DNA of 64,000 nt, from positions 1 to 64,000 of the forward strand of contig NZ_SJPV01000009.1 in assembly GCF_007860135.1 (NCBI RefSeq). Reading direction: 5' to 3'. The notes under the pieces are model-generated. The model was not told the origin of the DNA and made no database searches. It saw only the letters and a list, made by a program, of their open reading frames with translations. Positions within the stretch are counted from its first letter, which is position 1. Each line of letters opens with the position of its first letter. The stretch is from Novipirellula artificiosorum. Its GTDB lineage: Bacteria; Planctomycetota; Planctomycetia; Pirellulales; Pirellulaceae. Made by a program: the position numbers and the translations under genes. Of the stretch, positions 50,332 to 60,811 are shown piece by piece.

Positions 50332-50948
50332 TCAATCGATTCCTTCGTTTGCTTGGCTATCGATGCGAAGCGGCAGCGTGCAAGACACGTCGCCGCGTCT
50401 GGTTTTCCCTTGTGGTATTTTCAGCGAGGTCGAGCCGCCGCAGGACTTGGGTCTTCCGGCGAGCTACCGACCCTCGTGGCGTGCTGAGGGCGTCTTCGAA
50501 TCCCAAGCAAGACGGATTGGGGATTCCGAGCTTCTTTTCTTTGCTTCCTTGCTTCATCCGCGTGGGGCATCCGGCCGACGGATCGATGGAACTTGGCCCT
50601 TGCCCGCGACGTCAAATTGCGGACATCGGGCATTGCGGACATCGGGCTCCGACACCGCGTTGTCTTGGTGGAGGACGCGTTGTCTTGACGGAAAAAATGC
50701 GGCTAGCCGCAGCGAGCTGCTAGGTATTGTCGGTCCCGCGGCCCTTGGACGCACCCAAGGACGTTTCATTGAAAGAACGCCAGAAACTGTTAAGACATGA
50801 CTATGACAGGACGGGGTGAATTCTTTATCATACGGGTTGGGTGCGCAATCGATTGGGTCTGCTGCTCAGTTACGAAGCGTTTAGATTTGACATCGGTGTC
50901 ACACCATCCCTAAGCACTGACGGGATAACTGTCGGTGGGAGAGTCTCG
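50332..50948. other. intergenic region before the PAS/GAF regulator
   Basis: No gene is supported in about 600 bases. Two short direct duplications are visible: ATTGCGGACATCGGGC (near 50617-50648, back to back) and GCGTTGTCTTG with its copy about 20 bases later (50657-50690). Open frames across it on both strands are short and show no domain. The promoter of the downstream regulator probably lies in the AT-richer 50770-50840 part. Confidence 0.4.
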
Positions 50949-52739
50949 ATGAATCGGTCGACACAGACAACACAGAACGTAGCGATGGCTCGAAAACTGA
51001 TCTGCATCGGTGACCCCATGACCATACCGTCCGATGTTTCGGAGGAGGACATCGTCGTTGTTGACGGATCGGCTGCGGTAGTGGACGAGTTGGAGGACCC
51101 GGCAGTTGAGGGAGTCTGGATTTCCCGCAATAAGCTGCCTGAATTGAGCGAGCTGCGGGGGATTTCGCAAAGCGGGGTCATGCTCCGCGATATGCCTGAG
51201 GGCGTTGCTTTGCTGGATTCGGACCTTCGGGTTCTGTGGGCAAACCGGAGGCTATTGCAGTGGGCGGGCAACCGCACCGAGTCGCCGGTGGGTCGGAATT
51301 TCTACGAAATTCTTTCGAACCCTGAGATCATGGGACCCGATTTCTGTCCGTTCCACACCGCCCTTGCAACGGGCGATGAAAGCAACAGCACGCTGCAAAC
51401 GGCCGAGAACTGCTACTTCCAGGTCCATGTCGCTCCGTTGCAGCATCCCGACCATAGCCGCCAATTGGTCGTCACCGTCAACGATATCACCGACGAAATC
51501 TTACAGCAGCAAAAATTGGCTGCCATCCATCAAGCTGGTCGCGAATTGGCTGATCTGCGGCCTTCGGAAATCTTCATGATGGAAGTCGACGAGCGGATCG
51601 ACTTGCTTAAAGAGAACATTCGGCACTACCTCAGTGACCTGCTGAACTTTGAGGTCATTGAAATTCGCCTGCTTGAACAAGCCACGGGCACGCTGATGCC
51701 GCTGTTGAGTGTCGGCATTGACCAAGATGCTGCGGACCGACAACTTTTTGCTCACCCCCAGGGAAACGGCGTCACGGGTTATGTGGCCGCCAGCGGGGTC
51801 AGCTACGTTTGCCACGATGTCGTCAACGATCCACTGTTCATTCCCGGTGTCGCCAATTCCCGTAGTTCGTTGACCGTTCCCTTGATGTTACATGATCAAG
51901 TGCTCGGGACGGTCAACATCGAAAGCCCCGAGGTGAATGCATTTGGTGACAGCGATTTGCAGTTCCTCGAGATCTTTGCTCGCGATATCGCTTTCGCGCT
52001 CAATACCTTGGAATTGTTGGTGGCACAAAAAGCGAATACGGCCCAGCAAAGCTGCGACGCGATTCATAGCGCTGTCGCACTTCCGGTCGATGAGATTTTG
52101 AACGATGCGGTCAACGTGATGGAGCAATACATCGGCCATAGCAGCGAAGTGACCGATCGTTTGCGGCGCGTCCTTCGCAACGCCCGGGACATCAAGCAGA
52201 CGATCCAACAGATCGGGCAGCGGATGACTCCGCTTGAGGCAGTGCCGGTTGGAGCCCATTCGCCGCATCATGCGGCGCTCCGAGACAAGCGAGTCTTGGT
52301 GGTCGATGCTGACGAACAAGTTCGCGAAGACGCGCATGAACTGCTTGAGCGGTACGGTTGTATTGTCGAAACCGCTCACAAGGGCGACGAAGCATTGCTG
52401 ATGGTACGCGGTAGCGACGATCCGGCCCATTACGATGTCATCATCAGCGACATCAAGTTGCCCGATTACAGCGGGTACCAATTGATGCTGCGGTTGGGCG
52501 AATTGATGAACCACGTGCCAATGGTGTTGATGACTGGATTTGGTTACGACCCAGGCCATTCGATTGTGAAGGCGCGACAAAACGGATTGCATCCCAAAGG
52601 TGTCCTGTTTAAACCGTTCCGCTTGGACCAACTCGTCGATGTTGTCAAAACCATCTTGGACGACAGCGATGATAAGCGAAAGAATCCACCGCCGTCGAGG
52701 GAATCGACATCGGATGGTGAGGAAATCATGGGGGCGTAG
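50949..52739 (+). CDS. PAS-GAF-receiver signalling protein
   Basis: The 596-aa cytosolic protein has a PAS domain (about 75-170, VMLRDMPEGVALLDSDLRVLW is cut here to DMPEGVALLDSDLRVLWAN), a GAF domain (about 215-375, including VTGYVAASG and SLTVPLMLHDQVLGTVNIE), a helical linker (about 385-450), and a C-terminal receiver domain (about 462-580). The receiver has the acidic pair, phospho-acceptor D501 in IISDIKLPDYSG, the Thr in LMTGFG and the Lys in LFKPF. The linker resembles a dimerisation helix but lacks a phosphorylatable His and there is no HATPase domain, so it receives and does not send phosphate. No DNA-binding domain is present. ATG 50949 is chosen because GGGAGAG precedes it; the frame is open from 50841. 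The input is unknown. Confidence 0.83.
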   Translation: MNRSTQTTQNVAMARKLICIGDPMTIPSDVSEEDIVVVDGSAAVVDELEDPAVEGVWISRNKLPELSELRGISQSGVMLRDMPEGVALLDSDLRVLWANRRLLQWAGNRTESPVGRNFYEILSNPEIMGPDFCPFHTALATGDESNSTLQTAENCYFQVHVAPLQHPDHSRQLVVTVNDITDEILQQQKLAAIHQAGRELADLRPSEIFMMEVDERIDLLKENIRHYLSDLLNFEVIEIRLLEQATGTLMPLLSVGIDQDAADRQLFAHPQGNGVTGYVAASGVSYVCHDVVNDPLFIPGVANSRSSLTVPLMLHDQVLGTVNIESPEVNAFGDSDLQFLEIFARDIAFALNTLELLVAQKANTAQQSCDAIHSAVALPVDEILNDAVNVMEQYIGHSSEVTDRLRRVLRNARDIKQTIQQIGQRMTPLEAVPVGAHSPHHAALRDKRVLVVDADEQVREDAHELLERYGCIVETAHKGDEALLMVRGSDDPAHYDVIISDIKLPDYSGYQLMLRLGELMNHVPMVLMTGFGYDPGHSIVKARQNGLHPKGVLFKPFRLDQLVDVVKTILDDSDDKRKNPPPSRESTSDGEEIMGA

Positions 52740-52785
52740 TCGGTCTCGCTAAGATTGGCTGACGTTTTTCCGCCGCGGTCGTGGC

Positions 52786-53685
52786 TTAGGAAGGCTTGGC
52801 TTGCTTGGCGAGGTCTTGTTCGAGGGTCGCCAAATGGTTTCGGTAGTGCTCAAGCGTTAATTCGATGCCTAATCGCTCGGCGGTATCGCACAACAAACGC
52901 AGGGCAGCCACTCGGATCGGCAAGGGTGCGACGACGGCGCGGCGAAGTCCAGCCGCGCGGAGTGACACCATCGCTTCGGCATCACGTCCGAGTTGCAACA
53001 GACAGCGGCCCTTCAACAACGACGCTTGGGACGAAAACTCGTCAAGCTTCAGCAATTCATCGAGTTCCACGATCGCCTCATCATGCTGCTCGCAGTCCAT
53101 CTGGGCTTCTGCCAGCACCAACCGCAAATGCTTGTGCGACGGATCTCTTGCTAACCGCGCCTTGCAAATCTCGATGCGGCGGTACGCCCAATCATCTCGA
53201 CTCCGTTTCAATTCGCGATCGACCTCCGGTGTCTTCAACCTCGCCGCCAAGTCGCTCACTTCACGGTACTGTTGTAGCGACCGTGCCAAGCGAGCTTCTT
53301 CGAGCTCCCAAAGCAAAGTCGGGTCATCCGGGAACAGTCGACCCGCTTCGGTCAGCACGCGTGCTGCTTCCTGAGGCCGTTCATCTTTGCGGTAGATCGC
53401 AGCCAATTCACGATAGGCCTCGATATCGGTGGGACACGAACGGACGTGATGTTCGAGCTCTTGGCGACGTTGACGGCGAACCTTAATGACCGGCTCCGCC
53501 GACCCGTCCATGTCAACCGATGGCGGGTTCTTTCGCAACAATTCCTCGGGGCGGACCGGACGCCAGCGACCGCCCTCCATTGGATTGGCCGAATCCTGTG
53601 GCGCCACGGGTTGGGCATCAACGGAGGCGTCAGCGTCGGCCGATCGAGGCGTTTCAGCCTCCGATGAATCGTTCGTGTTGGGCAT
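52786..53685 (-). CDS. TPR-repeat protein
   Basis: The 299-aa protein has a disordered acidic/Pro-rich N-terminus (about 1-70) and then helical tetratricopeptide repeats (about 75-285: CPTDIEAYRELAAIYRKDERPQ and then EAARVL; HLRLVLAEAQMDCEQHDEAIVEL; SSQASLLKGRCLLQLGRDAEAM). No signal peptide or membrane helix is seen, so it is probably cytosolic and binds other proteins. ATG 53685 or the frame start at 53706 are both possible. It converges with the PAS/GAF regulator (46 bp between stops). Confidence 0.78.
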   Translation of the reverse strand: MPNTNDSSEAETPRSADADASVDAQPVAPQDSANPMEGGRWRPVRPEELLRKNPPSVDMDGSAEPVIKVRRQRRQELEHHVRSCPTDIEAYRELAAIYRKDERPQEAARVLTEAGRLFPDDPTLLWELEEARLARSLQQYREVSDLAARLKTPEVDRELKRSRDDWAYRRIEICKARLARDPSHKHLRLVLAEAQMDCEQHDEAIVELDELLKLDEFSSQASLLKGRCLLQLGRDAEAMVSLRAAGLRRAVVAPLPIRVAALRLLCDTAERLGIELTLEHYRNHLATLEQDLAKQAKPS

Positions 53686-54007
53686 TCGAACCGGTCCTCG
53701 ATCCACGGCAGTATTTTTAAACTATTATCGAGCGGAAACTAAGTGTCGCCTTTTCGCTCAGCCAAAGTAGCGTTGATGCACTCGTTCGCGGAGTGAAAGA
53801 CGACCATGAAAGGCCGCAGCATCCTAAGTCTGGCTTTCCAGCCCGGCGGAGCAGGATTTCCATTGTGGCCCATCTGGCCGTCAACGGCAACCTTGACGTT
53901 GCCGGGGCGTTGGGCTGGGAGGATCAAAATGCGGTGGACCTGTTCAAGCAGCAAACCGAAATAGATCTGGCTCCCTTCTGCCACGATTTTTGGGGGAGAT
54001 GGGCACG
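53686..54007. other. intergenic region without supported gene
   Basis: About 320 bases between two minus-strand genes. Open frames at 53739-53984 (minus) and 53793-54020 (plus) overlap each other, run into neighbours and show no domain or ribosome-binding site. No repeat or palindrome was recognised. Confidence 0.4.
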
Positions 54008-54829
54008 CTATGTGGTTTGAGCTGCAATCATGTTCTGCATGCTTTCGGTCACCAATCGCTCGACGCCCGGTGCATAGTCAAACACCTCGACGCTCACCCA
54101 ACCCTCGTAACCGACCTGATCGAGTGCGGCAAAGATCGGTCCAAACTCAACGTCCCCCATCCCTGGTCCCAACAGATTGGGGTCGTTCGCATGAAAATGA
54201 ATCATCCAATCTGCGTTGTCGCGAATCACTTGGTCGATCGGCACTTGCTCGGTGCTCATCGCTTTGACATCCAAATGCAACCCAATGAGTGGGCTCGCGA
54301 TCATCGACTGCAAGCGTCGTGCCTCGGCGGCGGTGTTCAAGAAGTTGCCTTCGGCGGGGCCGAGCGGTTCGAGCGCAATGCGAACGCCATACTGATGCAG
54401 CACTGGCACAACGGCCGCCAAGACCTCCGCGGCATTTTGCATTGCCTGGTCCATCGATTGGCCTTCGGTCAAATTCCGTTGCCCGGGTGAACCGAGTACC
54501 ATCACGTCGCCACCGAGGTCGCTGCACCATTCAGCCAATTCGGCGAAATAGTCACTCGTTCGCCGGCGAACGTTCTCGTCGAGCGTTGTCAAGTGGAAGC
54601 CTTCGGTCTTGGCCAACAACCAGTGTAACCCGACGAGTTCCAAACCTGCCGATACCACGGTGTCACGGTAGTCGTCTCGCTGCGACTTTGAGAATTGGCG
54701 GGGACCGCTGGCCAGCATGAAGGGAGCGACTTCCCAACCGGTGTAACCCGCAGCCTTCGCATACGCAGTTGCCCGATCGAGCGTCCAGTCTTGAAACGTT
54801 TCATTGCAGATCGCATAGCGACGTGGCAT
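54008..54829 (-). CDS. sugar phosphate isomerase/epimerase-like TIM barrel
   Basis: The 273-aa product is an AP-endonuclease-2-like TIM barrel of the xylose isomerase superfamily. Metal-binding positions are recognisable: IALEPLGPAEGNFL (Glu), LIGLHLDVKAM (Asp), WMIHFHANDPN (His), and WVSVEVFDYAPG (Glu). Members act as ketose 3-epimerases, hydroxypyruvate isomerase or inosose dehydratase/isomerase in the cytosol; the exact substrate is not readable. There is no signal peptide. It follows the giant surface-protein gene by about 157 bp on the same strand. Length fits the 260-290 aa family norm. Confidence 0.85.
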   Translation of the reverse strand: MPRRYAICNETFQDWTLDRATAYAKAAGYTGWEVAPFMLASGPRQFSKSQRDDYRDTVVSAGLELVGLHWLLAKTEGFHLTTLDENVRRRTSDYFAELAEWCSDLGGDVMVLGSPGQRNLTEGQSMDQAMQNAAEVLAAVVPVLHQYGVRIALEPLGPAEGNFLNTAAEARRLQSMIASPLIGLHLDVKAMSTEQVPIDQVIRDNADWMIHFHANDPNLLGPGMGDVEFGPIFAALDQVGYEGWVSVEVFDYAPGVERLVTESMQNMIAAQTT

Positions 54830-54986
54830 TAGACCATTCCTTTGCTAATGAGTTTGATGGCAATGGTATCCGTTGAGGAAGCAAAGACCCCCGGACACGC
54901 TAGGCACCGGTGTCTCTGTGGCACGGTCTCTGCGGCGCAGCTTAGGCAAGGGGGCCCAAACTGCACCTCACGTCAACCCATCCTGC

Positions 54987-57900
54987 TCAGCCCCATAATC
55001 CAACGACGTCGTCGGCAAGCAGCGTGATCAGATCATCCTCATCGGAATCGGCGCTAGTGGTTGCTTCGAACTGCGGCATTGCCAACGATCCGCTGGCGGG
55101 TGCATCGCCGACCGAAACGACCTTGACTTCACCGCTGGACAACTCGGCGAAGACCGAATCCGAAGGCTCGACGTCACTGGACCCACTGTCGGCACTGGCC
55201 GATGGAAGGGCAAACGCAACTTGCTCGCTTTCACTTGATGCCGTTGGGATCGACTTATGAGCCGTCAAGTAATTGATCACTTGCAATGCGTCGATCGGAG
55301 ACAACTTTTGATCACCGTTGACGTCATAGAAGTACTTGCTGGCTAAGATCGATTCGCCTTCTGCACCGCCGGTTGCAGCGTTTGCCATTGCGTTGATCAC
55401 GATCAATGCGTCAATCGGCGAAACAATGTTGTCGCCATTCACGTCGGGTGCGAGCGCGGGATTCTGAATGAATTCGCCTTGCGCGACATTAGGAACCGTA
55501 GCCGTCAGTGCGTCGTAACGAATCTTCGAGACCGGGACCGGATCATCTTCTTGGAACAACAGGGTGTCTTGATACGGGAACGAATCCGCCGGCGATCCAA
55601 GGATCGAAATCGGGCCTGGTGCGACGACATCAAAGAACAGGGTCGCCAGAGTGTTTTCGGGTTCCGAATTCAAATCATCGTAGTCGCCGGGTTGAGCGTT
55701 GCCGCGATCCGAGAAAGTTCCAAATTCATCGATAATGCCTGCGCGGAGTGCCGTCCCGACGGCTCCCGATCGATTGTATTCGTCGCCGATGATGACGTCG
55801 AAATCAAAGTCGTCTACCAAGAAGGTGTCCGCGGGTCGAATCGTGTTGGCGGTGTACAACACATCCAAGAAGCCGGCGAATACAAACGTGCTGCTCGCAC
55901 GCAAATCTTCCAGGTTCACCTGCACGCCAAATCGATCCCCGACACGGAGTGAGTCACCGCTAATCGGGTTTCCATTTTCATCAACAAACGACATGTCGAT
56001 GTTGACTTCGTCGTCCAGATTGGCGTTGCCGTACGCGAGCGTCACCTGTGCGGTGCTGCGGAATCCGTCATCGGTGACGATCAGGTAGGTGAATTGATCA
56101 AAACCACTTGCCGCCGCATTCGTGTTGGGACGATACTCAAAGTAATCGTCGTTCAGATCGCTTGGCGTGCCGTTGGTGTTAACCGTCAATGTGCCTTGGG
56201 CAGGTTCGATCACCTGTTTGAATTCTTGGAGCGTCGCACCGACGAAGACATCATTCTGGAGGACTCGCAACACGGCCGGTGAACTCGATCCCTGCGAAAT
56301 CACGTTGCCGTCCGAATCGACGCCGACCATGAATGCATCATCAATGGCGCTGACGTAGTTTCCATCACCTGCGAAGATCGTGAATTCGGCATTGCCGTAT
56401 CCGATCACATTGCCGGTCACCGAATCGAGGATGGGCTGACCAAAACGGAGTTGGTTATCGGTCAACGCGACGTCTTCGCCGATCAGAACGGTTTCGCTTT
56501 GGGCGTCGTCCGCTGGGTCCGCCGAGAAGACGGCGACGCCGGGCGATAACGCTTCAAACGTGATGGTGAACAATTCCGCTGGGCCGGTGTGTGAGATGGG
56601 GTTCACCAAATTTTGTTGAACGCCGCCCACATCATCAATCAAACCTGGGGTTTGAGAATTGCCTTGTTGGAAGGTTCTGCCTTCGAAAAGGGGGCCAAAA
56701 TCGATGTCGAAGGGGAACAGAGGATTGTTGTCGGTCGAAACCGTGGAAACCAATTCGTCGGTGAAAAGCAGGTCCAAGAATGCGGAGGCGACACCTTCCG
56801 GGTTGCCCGTATTGATCGTTCCCAGATCATCGACCGAGACGCGAACTTTGAAGCGGTTCAGCGCCGGATTGGTTGAATCGAGTCGCAGGTTCGAAATCGG
56901 CGTGCCATTGATGGGATCAAGGAACTCGATCGAATAAGCGACGACATCATCGTTAAGTGAGAGGGGCAACACATTGACGGTCACCTCGGCACTCGCTGTG
57001 TTTCCAGCTCCATCAATGACGCTGTAGACAAATTGATCGGTGCCGTTGTATCCGCTGGTGGGAGGTGTGTAGTAGATCGATTGACCACCGCTGATGATCT
57101 CAACCGTGCTTCCGTTGCCGCTTGGAACGACACTGGCAATCGAAAGTCCTCCTGACAAACTGGATAGGTCATTGTCAAGGACGTTCAACGCGCGTTTGGT
57201 CGAACCCTCTGGGATATGGAAAATATCATCGACCGCGATGGGAACGTTTGACTGATAAGTGACGTCGACTTCGACTCCGGCTGAGTTGAGGTTGCCGAAT
57301 TGGTCGCGAACCGTGTAGCCGAATACATCACGCCCGATGAAGTTGGTCTTCGGGGTATAGAAGACCGATCGTCCGTCATCCGACACCCGCACGGTTCCTT
57401 GCGTGCCGTTGTTATTGAGCGACACGATGGTCAGTGGGTTCAGGCTTGTTTCAAAATCATTCGCGAGCGGGAAAAGCTGATTGCCGACACTGTTGCGCGA
57501 GACCGTTGCCATATCGTCGTTTGCAACGTTCGAACTTGGCAGAATCGAAACGCGATAGTCTTCCACTTCCCCCGTATCAACAAAACCAGCCGCGCCGATG
57601 CCGGACGATTGGCTGATTCGGAATCGAGCATAGGTGTCACCAACGACGGCGCCCGCGGGGACGGGGACGTTGACGATGATCGGCGAGTTGGTCAACCCGG
57701 TGCTGACGACTCGGTCCACGGCAAAATGTTCCCCCGGTCCGTTGAAGGTGCCGTCACCGTCGAAGTCCATGAAGCCTTGCAGGTATGCCTGTGCTCCGGT
57801 CGTGTTGGTCACGCTGACCTCGAATTGACCTGTCGAACCGAGGCCGAATGGCGATACTTGGCGGACACCGTCTTCGTCATCGATCACGATCCCGCCGCCT

Positions 57901-60128
57901 CCGACGGCACCGGTGATGTCGTCTCCGTCTGCTCCGACGCTTGGTGCACCGTCGGCTTCGCGGTCAACCGTCGCGCCCAACAGCAATCCCGCCAAGATAC
58001 CGTGGCTGGCACCGCCGACCGAATCGGAGGTCAAGTAGGTGTTGGGAGCGTCACCGTAGTCTTGGGACGGTTGATTGCCAAAGTCAAAGTTATCGCCCAA
58101 TGCGATACCGTTGTAGGTCACGGTGTATTCGTAATCCGAGGCTTGTCCGGGCAAGGTTTGCACATAACCGGGCTGAACCACTTCACGAATGGTGTAGGTC
58201 CCGCTTCCGGGGAAGTTGATTGAATAGGATCCGTCGGCCTTCGTCCGCGAGCTCGGTTCGCCGATATCGGGTCGGTTATCGCCGTCGAGGTCCAAGTAGA
58301 TGTAGACCCCTTCAATCCCCTGTTCGCCAGCGTCCTTGATGCCATCGCCGTCGGTGTCAAGGAATTTCGTACCGGTGATATCCGATACGACTTGCGTGAA
58401 GCCGAAGTTCAACGGCCCACTGGTTCCATTGCTGACCGGAATCGAAGTCGGCGTGCTGGCGACGTATTGTGTGGGTGTGATCGCAACAATCGCGTCGGTG
58501 CCGATCACCATCGGCAACGTGAACGATCCATCGGCCGCGGACACGGTGCGGGACTCGCCTGCATCAAGCAGCCCATTGGAATTGAGATCGGTGAAAACGG
58601 TCACGCCCGCAAGTCCGACATCGCCTGTGCCATTACCGTCGCGATTGACGTCGCGGAAAACGCGTCCTGAAGCCGAACCGCCCACTTTGCCCGTCGAAAG
58701 CACATGTGAAATCTCTTGGGCGAAACGGGAATTGCCGAGCAACCCTTCATTAGCCGAGAAGCGGTCGTTCAAGAAGCGAGCTTCGGTATCATCAACCGTT
58801 CCGTAAATTCCGTCGGCCCCAACGCCCAAGATGTACGCGGCACTGACCAGCGAGCCACCTTCGTCAACCAGTGTTCCCTGGGCGTTGTCACCATTGGTAT
58901 GCCGCATCCCGAGTAAGTGGCCCATCTCGTGAGCCGAAACCGCCGCCAATGACCGAGCGACTCCGTCCAAAATGCTCTTGCTCGGGTCAATGGGAAACGC
59001 CGTCGCCAAGTCGAAAACGTTTTCGTTTTCGAAAATGGCAATGCCGGTTAAATCAAAGTTGCCGATGTCGATGTTGCTGGCGATACCGACCGTCCCGATC
59101 CCAAACAGGGCCTCGGAACCTCCGATCAAAATCCGGCTGACGAGCGGATTGCTGCCTGGATCGGGGTGATCTTCGCTGTTCAAAATCGTCACACCGAATT
59201 CACCGGGAACCCCCGACGTCGCGAAATCGCCGTTGTTTCCGGTTTGAGCGATGCTGGCGAAGATCTCTTCGGTCTGGACGATGACCGATCGGACCAACTC
59301 TTGATATGCCGCTTCATTGGCAACTTGGACCCCGTAATCGGTCAAGGTGTCTCGCAAGCTCGGAACGAAAAACCGACCGCCGACCGGAATCCCACCACCA
59401 CCGATGGAAGCATTGAAAATGTCTGCCGGCAACGAGTGACCATCAAAGTCCAAGAACACGACCTGATTCGCCCCAACCGGTAACTGTTCGGTAACGGGCC
59501 GATACGTTCTCAGCCCGATGGTGTACGATTGCAACGCATTGCTGGCGATCACTTCCATGTAGTAACGCCCGTCCTCGGGGATCACCTGTGCGAAGGCAGC
59601 ATTCCCTTCGGTTTGCAAGGGCGAATCGAGCGGATACAAGGTCTGCAAATCATCCACGCCGTACCAAGCTTGGCCGTTTCCGTAAAAGAGCGTGTACGAT
59701 TGAGCGGCGCCTTGGGTCGCGATGTCGAGGATGTCACCGGCCTTCAAATCGAAGGCGAACACGTCGACATCACTGCGGAAAGCGCCACCGGTTGTCACCT
59801 GCCCGAACGTCAACGTGCCCGTCAAATCGATCGTGTCGTGCTGGCCTGACTGATTGCCGAGCGGCACGTAGTTGGCGGTGGAGTAGGAGTCGTTCGCGCC
59901 GAACGTATTGGACGTTTCGGTTTCCGCAAACGGAAAGGACTGAACCGAACCAATATTCCGAGGCCCGTCGTAGGTGGGAATCTGGTTGGGTGACAACAGC
60001 GGCAAGTCACCCGCGAGCAATTGACGTTGCTCGAGCCCTTCAAGCATCAAGCGTCGCTTTTGCTTCCTGCGTGGCTTTCGGTTGCGAATGGACTTGGGAA
60101 AGTGGGTCGGTTCACTTCGTTTGATCAT
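54987..60128 (-). CDS. giant LEPR-XLL surface protein with metzincin protease, cohesin-like and dockerin domains
   Basis: The 1713-aa protein starts with a basic, RR/KK-rich region and LEGLEQRQLLAG, the LEPR-XLL sorting signal of planctomycete giant proteins. A pre-peptidase-like domain (about 60-200) precedes a metalloprotease core with HEMGHLLGMRH (H400, E401, H404, H410), the metzincin zinc site. Two SdrD-B/CNA-like calcium domains follow (about 487-580 and 585-680, e.g. DTDGDGIKDAGEQG), then a GEVED domain (about 687-862), two cadherin-like Ig repeats (about 865-1055), two cohesin-like beta domains (about 1060-1260 and 1385-1545), and a dockerin pair, DVNGDNIVSPIDAL (from 1562) and DVNGDQKLSPIDAL (from 1602). 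The tail ends in an acidic segment. It may be both protease and adhesin or scaffold on the cell surface. ATG 60128 is chosen near the LEPR-XLL spacing norm. Confidence 0.88.
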   Translation of the reverse strand: MIKRSEPTHFPKSIRNRKPRRKQKRRLMLEGLEQRQLLAGDLPLLSPNQIPTYDGPRNIGSVQSFPFAETETSNTFGANDSYSTANYVPLGNQSGQHDTIDLTGTLTFGQVTTGGAFRSDVDVFAFDLKAGDILDIATQGAAQSYTLFYGNGQAWYGVDDLQTLYPLDSPLQTEGNAAFAQVIPEDGRYYMEVIASNALQSYTIGLRTYRPVTEQLPVGANQVVFLDFDGHSLPADIFNASIGGGGIPVGGRFFVPSLRDTLTDYGVQVANEAAYQELVRSVIVQTEEIFASIAQTGNNGDFATSGVPGEFGVTILNSEDHPDPGSNPLVSRILIGGSEALFGIGTVGIASNIDIGNFDLTGIAIFENENVFDLATAFPIDPSKSILDGVARSLAAVSAHEMGHLLGMRHTNGDNAQGTLVDEGGSLVSAAYILGVGADGIYGTVDDTEARFLNDRFSANEGLLGNSRFAQEISHVLSTGKVGGSASGRVFRDVNRDGNGTGDVGLAGVTVFTDLNSNGLLDAGESRTVSAADGSFTLPMVIGTDAIVAITPTQYVASTPTSIPVSNGTSGPLNFGFTQVVSDITGTKFLDTDGDGIKDAGEQGIEGVYIYLDLDGDNRPDIGEPSSRTKADGSYSINFPGSGTYTIREVVQPGYVQTLPGQASDYEYTVTYNGIALGDNFDFGNQPSQDYGDAPNTYLTSDSVGGASHGILAGLLLGATVDREADGAPSVGADGDDITGAVGGGGIVIDDEDGVRQVSPFGLGSTGQFEVSVTNTTGAQAYLQGFMDFDGDGTFNGPGEHFAVDRVVSTGLTNSPIIVNVPVPAGAVVGDTYARFRISQSSGIGAAGFVDTGEVEDYRVSILPSSNVANDDMATVSRNSVGNQLFPLANDFETSLNPLTIVSLNNNGTQGTVRVSDDGRSVFYTPKTNFIGRDVFGYTVRDQFGNLNSAGVEVDVTYQSNVPIAVDDIFHIPEGSTKRALNVLDNDLSSLSGGLSIASVVPSGNGSTVEIISGGQSIYYTPPTSGYNGTDQFVYSVIDGAGNTASAEVTVNVLPLSLNDDVVAYSIEFLDPINGTPISNLRLDSTNPALNRFKVRVSVDDLGTINTGNPEGVASAFLDLLFTDELVSTVSTDNNPLFPFDIDFGPLFEGRTFQQGNSQTPGLIDDVGGVQQNLVNPISHTGPAELFTITFEALSPGVAVFSADPADDAQSETVLIGEDVALTDNQLRFGQPILDSVTGNVIGYGNAEFTIFAGDGNYVSAIDDAFMVGVDSDGNVISQGSSSPAVLRVLQNDVFVGATLQEFKQVIEPAQGTLTVNTNGTPSDLNDDYFEYRPNTNAAASGFDQFTYLIVTDDGFRSTAQVTLAYGNANLDDEVNIDMSFVDENGNPISGDSLRVGDRFGVQVNLEDLRASSTFVFAGFLDVLYTANTIRPADTFLVDDFDFDVIIGDEYNRSGAVGTALRAGIIDEFGTFSDRGNAQPGDYDDLNSEPENTLATLFFDVVAPGPISILGSPADSFPYQDTLLFQEDDPVPVSKIRYDALTATVPNVAQGEFIQNPALAPDVNGDNIVSPIDALIVINAMANAATGGAEGESILASKYFYDVNGDQKLSPIDALQVINYLTAHKSIPTASSESEQVAFALPSASADSGSSDVEPSDSVFAELSSGEVKVVSVGDAPASGSLAMPQFEATTSADSDEDDLITLLADDVVGLWG

Positions 60129-60811
60129 CGAGGGTCTCTTACCAAACGTCTGCCTGGGGGGCTGCAATCGCAATTCCGGATACTGCTTTTGCTAACCCCA
60201 GGGCGTCATTTGTATGACGCGGAGAGGGAAAGGAATACGTCGTTTTGTCGTGTCTTCGTTGCGATCACCATTGTAACGCCCCCCATTGCTTACGACTGCA
60301 AGGCTGGGCTCATTCTTGGTGTAGCATCGGTTCGAAGGATTGGGTGCCGTTTGTCAATTAGCCGACGCCTGCCTATTCCGAAACATAGATACAAAAGGAA
60401 AGATGGATCGAATAGGTAGAACGCATGGGAAAAGGGCGTGATGCGATTCTAGTTGCACCCTTTAGCGTGTCAACGAAAGGCTCCAGATGGGACGTCAAGA
60501 TAGGGCGGAAGTTCCCAATCGGCCCCGAAAATCGATCGGATCGTCGCGATTAGCTCTTTTTTTTGTGCGGGCACCCCCCCCACAAAGGGTGAGGAAGCCT
60601 CAGCTTGAATCGCTTGGATCGAGTCTGATTTTGCGGATTGTGCCCGTTTTGACTTTTGCCACCCCCACGAATTGGACGATCTCAGCAGAAACGTCGTAAG
60701 CCAAATACGGCGGATGGTTGCGTTTCAGCCCTGGGCTGCCGCAGCTTGAATCCGCTTGCTGTGGCAATCGAAAGGTTGAACTTCAACATTCCGTTCGCGC
60801 TCAGGTTGGAA
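60129..60811. other. divergent intergenic region
   Basis: About 680 bases without a supported gene, holding the divergent promoters for the giant surface gene and the following operon. An imperfect direct repeat is seen: GCCTCAGCTTGAATCGCTTG (60598-60617) and GCCGCAGCTTGAATCCGCTT (60738-60757). A run of C residues flanked by CAC and GGGTG is near 60572-60591. Nothing else was recognised. Confidence 0.4.

Noticed and set aside
50318..50800. A 160-codon plus-strand frame between fusA and the regulator gene
   Set aside because: Composition is unlike neighbouring proteins, short direct duplications lie inside it, and no domain is seen.
53739..54020. Opposite-strand frames of 75-81 codons between the TPR and isomerase genes
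   Set aside because: They overlap each other and show no conserved features or ribosome-binding sites.
57300..58223. A 307-codon plus-strand frame inside the giant surface-protein gene
   Set aside because: Antisense shadow of repeated beta domains; no start signal or domain.
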